Assembly: GCA_964532465.1 (NCBI GenBank)
Contig: CAZHHX010000008.1
Location: 1-64,000, forward strand
DNA: 64,000 bases
Direction of reading: 5' to 3'
From: JAPLKB01 sp964532465
GTDB taxonomy: Bacteria; Desulfobacterota; Syntrophorhabdia; Syntrophorhabdales; Syntrophorhabdaceae
How positions within the stretch are numbered: the first letter of the stretch is position 1; every line of letters begins with the position of its first letter. The notes beneath the pieces are model-generated. The model had not been told where the DNA came from. It did not search any database and saw only the letters and a program-made list of their open reading frames with translations. Positions 60,538 to 64,000 of this stretch are shown piece after piece. The position numbers were made by a program, and so were the translations under genes.

Positions 60538-61338
60538 TTAATCTGCCCATGTTTCTCCGTCCCTAATCCCTTCTTTGACGATTGTTCTATATTGATTATC
60601 TCTAATCTCTAAAAGAGCAGTATAACCATCTCCACAGCCTACCCAGCAACTAGAATCGAACATAACAAAGTGACGACCGTTCAGTTTAAACATTTTTATT
60701 ATTTTTCCTTCACTATCAATTTCTACCACTTTGTTTTTAGCATAAAAAAAGAGCGGCCCATATTTCTTTTCATATGGCAATAAGTATTGCACTATGTATA
60801 TTTCTTTAAGATTTGGAATAGGCACATATAAAACAGGTACCTTTGAGAGAAGGACTGGTTTAGAGTATGAGATATCCTGCTTAAGATATTCGTCCCATTT
60901 TTTGAGTAAATCGTTTGCCAAACTGTTTGTCCTGACAATTTTATCGACATGCTTCTTAACCGATCTCATTGTGTTTTTAATCAGTGGCAAAGTTTGATAT
61001 TCGAAAACATTTTTTTCAAGATATGCCAGAGTATACTGTCTAAGTTGTTTGCATTCTTCGGTGTCGACAGAGGTTGCTTGAAGCGGGTCCTCGGAACTAA
61101 AAGGGTATTCTTCGTAATCAAAAGTTATAAGGGTTTTTGCTTTGCAAATGCTTGAACTTATCAAACTTAGAAGGTTAATAGACATCGAAGAAGGAAATTT
61201 ACCGATAAGACAAGGTTTAAAATCCTTTTCATTGCCACAATTAAAAGTAAAAGTAAATTCAAATGATTCGCTTTCTGCAATTTGAGGGCATGTAAAACCA
61301 CAAAGAATTAACACAATGGTTGCGATTAAGTAATGCAA
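60538..61338 (-). CDS. Cassette gene 1: exported protein of unknown function
   Basis: About 266 residues, with a signal peptide (YLIATIVLILCGFTCP), Cys pairs and a C-terminal part DGYTALLEIRDNQYRTIVKEGIRDGE. No family recognised. A TTG start at 61338 follows GAGAGG (61343-61348); an upstream TTG at 61350 would touch the attC core. The gene lies between two attC-like sites, in the arrangement of an integron cassette. Confidence 0.7.
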   Translation of the reverse strand: MHYLIATIVLILCGFTCPQIAESESFEFTFTFNCGNEKDFKPCLIGKFPSSMSINLLSLISSSICKAKTLITFDYEEYPFSSEDPLQATSVDTEECKQLRQYTLAYLEKNVFEYQTLPLIKNTMRSVKKHVDKIVRTNSLANDLLKKWDEYLKQDISYSKPVLLSKVPVLYVPIPNLKEIYIVQYLLPYEKKYGPLFFYAKNKVVEIDSEGKIIKMFKLNGRHFVMFDSSCWVGCGDGYTALLEIRDNQYRTIVKEGIRDGETWAD

Positions 61339-61351
61339 ACTACCTCTCAAT

Positions 61352-61407
61352 ATAAAACGAAAGAATCAGCCGGAGCGTAGCGATCGGCTGGATTGCTTTT
61401 GTTGGGG
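61352..61407 (-). other. attC-like recombination site 2
   Basis: On the minus strand CCCCAAC (61401-61407) is followed by AATCCAGCCG, a short loop, CGGCTGATTC and CGTTTTAT (61352-61359). The arms pair with the same single unpaired C as site 1. It follows the 61466 gene and directly precedes cassette gene 1. Confidence 0.72.
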
Positions 61408-61465
61408 GTTTAAATAAACATCTCCAATAAGGACATCTGTGTGGCCGATAACACCAAGCGCTTTT

Positions 61466-62869
61466 CTATTCGACATCAAAGAACCTCGACATGTCTGTTT
61501 CGGTTTTAATTCCGAATTCGCAGACTTGTTCGATTTTTTCACCATTGAGTTGAACCACTCCTTCATTTCGGCCATTCTCAACAGCGTCAATGTAATATTT
61601 GCCTTTGTATCTGTAAATGCTCATTGACCCGCTAAGTAGACCTAGGATTTCGTTCAATGAGTTTTTTACCACACCACCCAGATTCTTCATCAGCACGGCA
61701 AGCCATATCTTTGTTGACCCACAACCAGCCCCAGATGCGTATTCAAAGTTGCCGATGTTTTCGGGAATTCCGTCGCCATTGATATCGATATGGAGAAAGC
61801 CTACCCCATCCGCATAGTCACCATATCGTTTTACGAATTCATCGCGGTATCCAACGGCATCATGGCTGAATGGTAGTTTTTCAGTAACCGGTTGCCATGT
61901 TATTGGGCGAATAGTACCATTGGCAATTCCGGCGCATAAGCTTTTGATTTTGGCAGAGACGACAACTCTTTGAGTACTTTGTACTTTCAAGAGACATAAT
62001 GGTCTAATTAGACCGCTAGGCTTGATCCAGGAAATCATGTTTGCCCTGTTTGGATCAGCCAAATCAGTTGTCACCATAAAATAACGACCACGGTAAATGA
62101 TTGGATAATCTCCACCACCCCAGTATGCCCAACGAATCTCTTCTTCCGGGTCGCTAACATCATCAATCCCATCGTCATTTTTTTCTGCAGTTAAGATGTA
62201 AGATAAATTAAACACCTGAGAAGCGGGACAAGTTCCGCCAGCAGAGAATTCGGCAAACCGCACAAGCATATCGTTGTGCTTTAGCTGTAGCTTGTAAATT
62301 CTTTGAGGCTCATTTGAAAACGATGATCGTAGTGATTCTATCTGTGCTTTTTCTTTATTGTCTATTCCCCATCCTGCCTTTACATCGTTGTCATCTATCG
62401 ACCGCTGATCTCTGCCCGGCACTGAAAGCAGCGATAGACGTTTATTATCCGCAAGTTTAGCAAGTGACAAACATACATCTTTTGCCTCCTGATTCGACAA
62501 CTGCTTTTCCATGACACCAAGTGATCGGATTTGCATGTAACCAAGCTCATTGATTCGATCAATGTACACCCGGATCAAACACTCCTTCCCTTTACAGCCA
62601 TTTCGTAGCGTCTCCAGCCATTTGCGTTCCTCATCTTTTAATCCTGATTTATTGTATATGACGTTGAGTGTGGATTGAAATGTGCTATTCAGTATTCCGT
62701 CAAGCCGCTTTAGTTCAGGATCAGCGCAGATTATAACCTCGGAAGGGGTTAGCTTACCATCACATCGCATTGCCGCTTGCACGGCAACAGGTAGAAAAAA
62801 CGTGTTAAAGATAAGGACTAACAAAAGTATGGGAAATAATTCTCTCTTCTGTCTTAGAATAGTGATCAT
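61466..62869 (-). CDS. Cassette gene 2: exported LprI-like (DUF1311) protein
   Basis: 467 residues with a signal peptide (LFPILLLVLIFNTFFLPVAV) and an N-terminal LprI/DUF1311-type domain (residues about 34-115: CDGKLTPSEVIICADPELKRLDGILNSTF-like spacing, then KWLETLRNGCKGKECLIRVYIDRINEL). LprI is a lysozyme inhibitor in Mycobacterium. The rest has no recognised fold. A GTTAGGG core lies 62877-62883 just upstream of the ATG, the usual cassette boundary. Confidence 0.8.
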   Translation of the reverse strand: MITILRQKRELFPILLLVLIFNTFFLPVAVQAAMRCDGKLTPSEVIICADPELKRLDGILNSTFQSTLNVIYNKSGLKDEERKWLETLRNGCKGKECLIRVYIDRINELGYMQIRSLGVMEKQLSNQEAKDVCLSLAKLADNKRLSLLSVPGRDQRSIDDNDVKAGWGIDNKEKAQIESLRSSFSNEPQRIYKLQLKHNDMLVRFAEFSAGGTCPASQVFNLSYILTAEKNDDGIDDVSDPEEEIRWAYWGGGDYPIIYRGRYFMVTTDLADPNRANMISWIKPSGLIRPLCLLKVQSTQRVVVSAKIKSLCAGIANGTIRPITWQPVTEKLPFSHDAVGYRDEFVKRYGDYADGVGFLHIDINGDGIPENIGNFEYASGAGCGSTKIWLAVLMKNLGGVVKNSLNEILGLLSGSMSIYRYKGKYYIDAVENGRNEGVVQLNGEKIEQVCEFGIKTETDMSRFFDVE

Positions 62870-62883
62870 CTTCTACCCCTAAC

Positions 62884-63338
62884 AAATTATTCTATAGTTT
62901 CTGCCTATCTCCACAAATCAAATATTCTTTTACAGTTCCATGTAATAACAATGCTCTAATGTTCATACAAATCATGGTCTTACTGACTTCTCAGTGACAG
63001 CTTAAATTGTTGATATAATAATGTATAATATCCTGTCAAACTTTTTGCAACAATTTATTTTATCTTTCTATATATCATGTCAATTTTAAGATTATACAGA
63101 AACTGGAGGATTCCGGATGCTTGCAATTCCTTCTGTTTTACAGACCAAAGATAAGTAACATTTGTGGAACAGGACAATCGTTAATTACCTTTTGAAATCG
63201 TGTTTTTTCATCACACTCGTTGTTTTATCGGGTTCAGGAAGCTCTTATACCGTATCTTAGGCAATAACCACCGCAGTACGTTCAGGAGGAAGTTGTTTGT
63301 GCCTCAGGCAAAACTACGCAGTGTGAGTTTCAATTTAT
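62884..63338. other. Gene-free region upstream of the cassettes, with a possible promoter
   Basis: No supported gene. On the minus strand TTGACA (63035-63040) and TATATC (63013-63018), 16 bases apart, could drive the cassette genes. Short open frames on the plus strand (around 63117-63330) look like fragments, but I could not assign them. Confidence 0.4.
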
Positions 63339-63602
63339 TTATCCGCTGGAAGATGATTTCTCTTTTATGACTTTTTCATGAAGCCATACTTTGATAAGAG
63401 CGCCTCTATCAACGCCAATTTTTTCACGAATTGCGTCGATATCCTTTACAAGAGATTCTGCAATATCAAGTGTTATGCGTATTTTTCTGTTGGATCGGGT
63501 TATTTTAGCCTTCGATAAATCGATAATGTCTTCAATATCCTCTCCTGCATCGAATCTCTTGTCAAACTCGTCTGTTGTTTCAGCTAAGCGTTTTTTTGTC
63601 AT
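63339..63602 (-). CDS. brnA: BrnA antitoxin
   Basis: About 87 residues, starting MTKKRLAETTDEFDK after GGGAGAGG. The C-terminal ribbon-helix-helix reads RKIRITLDIAESLVKDIDAIREKIGVDRGALIKVWLHEKV. BrnA neutralises the BrnT RNase and represses the operon. It overlaps the toxin gene by 23 bases. Confidence 0.88.
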   Translation of the reverse strand: MTKKRLAETTDEFDKRFDAGEDIEDIIDLSKAKITRSNRKIRITLDIAESLVKDIDAIREKIGVDRGALIKVWLHEKVIKEKSSSSG

Positions 63603-63858
63603 AAATTTTCCTCTCCCTGGTTCTTGATCGGCGTACTGAGATAATACGGATAGCATTATCCCTGACGGTAAATATGGCAGTCCATACCTTGTTTTCTATG
63701 GCGCCGATCACAATCCATCTTCTTTCTATCGGATAGGGTGTTTCAATCTCGATCCTGTTTTCGTCAAGCCAGATTTTCCGGGCAGTTTCAAAGTCAATCC
63801 CGTGTTTCTTAAGATTGGTCTCGCTTTTCTCATTATCCCACTCGAATACCATATTCAT
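63580..63858 (-). CDS. brnT: BrnT toxin
   Basis: 92 residues of the BrnT family of ribonuclease toxins: FEWDNEKSETNLKKHGIDFETARKIW and a C-terminal RIISVRRSRTRERKIYD. The gene precedes and overlaps its antitoxin, the normal BrnT-BrnA order. It lies at the edge of the cassette region. Confidence 0.9.
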   Translation of the reverse strand: MNMVFEWDNEKSETNLKKHGIDFETARKIWLDENRIEIETPYPIERRWIVIGAIENKVWTAIFTVRDNAIRIISVRRSRTRERKIYDKKTLS

Positions 63859-63931
63859 TAATTATACAGCATTTGTACATATTTGCAACAAATATGTGTC
63901 ATATATGACTTGGCATTCTAAATAACAGATA

Positions 63932-64000
63932 TTGTCAAAAGTTTCATGAAAGATTGGTTCACAGAATGAATATGTATAAGCTTTTACAAAGAGAAAACAG
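63932..64000 (+). mobile_element. Structured repeat element, copy 3, start only
   Basis: TTGTCAAAAGTTTCATGAAA matches the left end of copy 1 at all but one position. The next 49 bases align without gaps to 39220-39268 with about 32 identities by eye. The element runs past the window edge. TA precedes the left end. Confidence 0.65.

Noticed and set aside
62884..63338. Degenerate transposase or integrase gene beside the cassettes
   Set aside because: Only short disconnected frames are present and none could be matched to an integrase or transposase motif.
1..64000. Prophage or large genomic island
   Set aside because: No structural phage, integrase, terminase or conjugation gene is visible. 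Accessory content is limited to small elements and the cassette/toxin-antitoxin zone at the right end.

Overview
The window looks like a chromosomal segment of a strictly anaerobic, Gram-negative bacterium, most likely a syntrophic member of the Desulfobacterota (Syntrophia/Syntrophorhabdia-like). This is inferred from a moderate-to-low G+C composition, a tungsten-type aldehyde:ferredoxin oxidoreductase, an indolepyruvate:ferredoxin oxidoreductase, pyruvate phosphate dikinase, LutA/LutB-like iron-sulfur proteins and menaquinone genes. No rRNA or tRNA gene was recognised.

Layout. 1-6968: sensor kinase (cut by the left edge) coupled to a phosphate-binding-like protein, an exported CocE-type hydrolase, a metallo-beta-lactamase-fold hydrolase, a DUF465 protein, a flavin reductase, YjbQ and QueH. 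7070-12901: ppdK, glyS, glyQ. 13455-21473: MoaD-like gene, IS200-type remnant, a five-gene operon (LutB-like, LutA-like, zinc ribbon, AOR, ferredoxin) and a divergent iclR plus radical-SAM-like pair, with matching operator-like inverted repeats in the shared promoter region. 21687-25444: trmI, a PAS histidine kinase and two response regulators. 25757-30505: proC, pcm, an RpoS-like sigma factor, murJ and an HD-domain gene. 30652-39043: ubiE and the conserved rpsB-tsf-pyrH-frr-uppS-cdsA-dxr-rseP-tsaB cluster. 39200-42138: a structured repeat element, small exported proteins, an unlisted 54-residue gene and a dodecin. 42157-48230: glycosyltransferase, iorA, iorB, an IorA-like paralogue and an aminotransferase, a set suited to aromatic or 2-oxo acid metabolism. 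49469-56349: UbiA prenyltransferase, radical SAM/SPASM protein, two enoyl-CoA hydratases, a SemiSWEET, and a sodium:solute symporter with its small partner. 56680-60159: trpB2 behind a tryptophan-rich leader peptide and attenuator, a divergent Nramp variant, and ssb. 60478-62883: two gene cassettes with attC-like sites and no integrase in view. 63339-63858: a BrnTA toxin-antitoxin pair.

The strongest unusual features are: (1) a complete ribosome-mediated tryptophan attenuator in front of trpB2, with leader peptide, antiterminator and terminator all readable; (2) a roughly 365-bp repeat with TTGTCAAAAG-type inverted ends and several internal hairpins whose stems differ between copies by compensated changes (one full copy, one truncated copy upstream of another small gene, one running off the right edge); (3) an integron-like cassette pair; (4) an AOR operon whose electron-transfer partners are LutA/LutB-like and which appears to be under IclR control. 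Start codons were revised wherever a good ribosome binding site marked an internal start.
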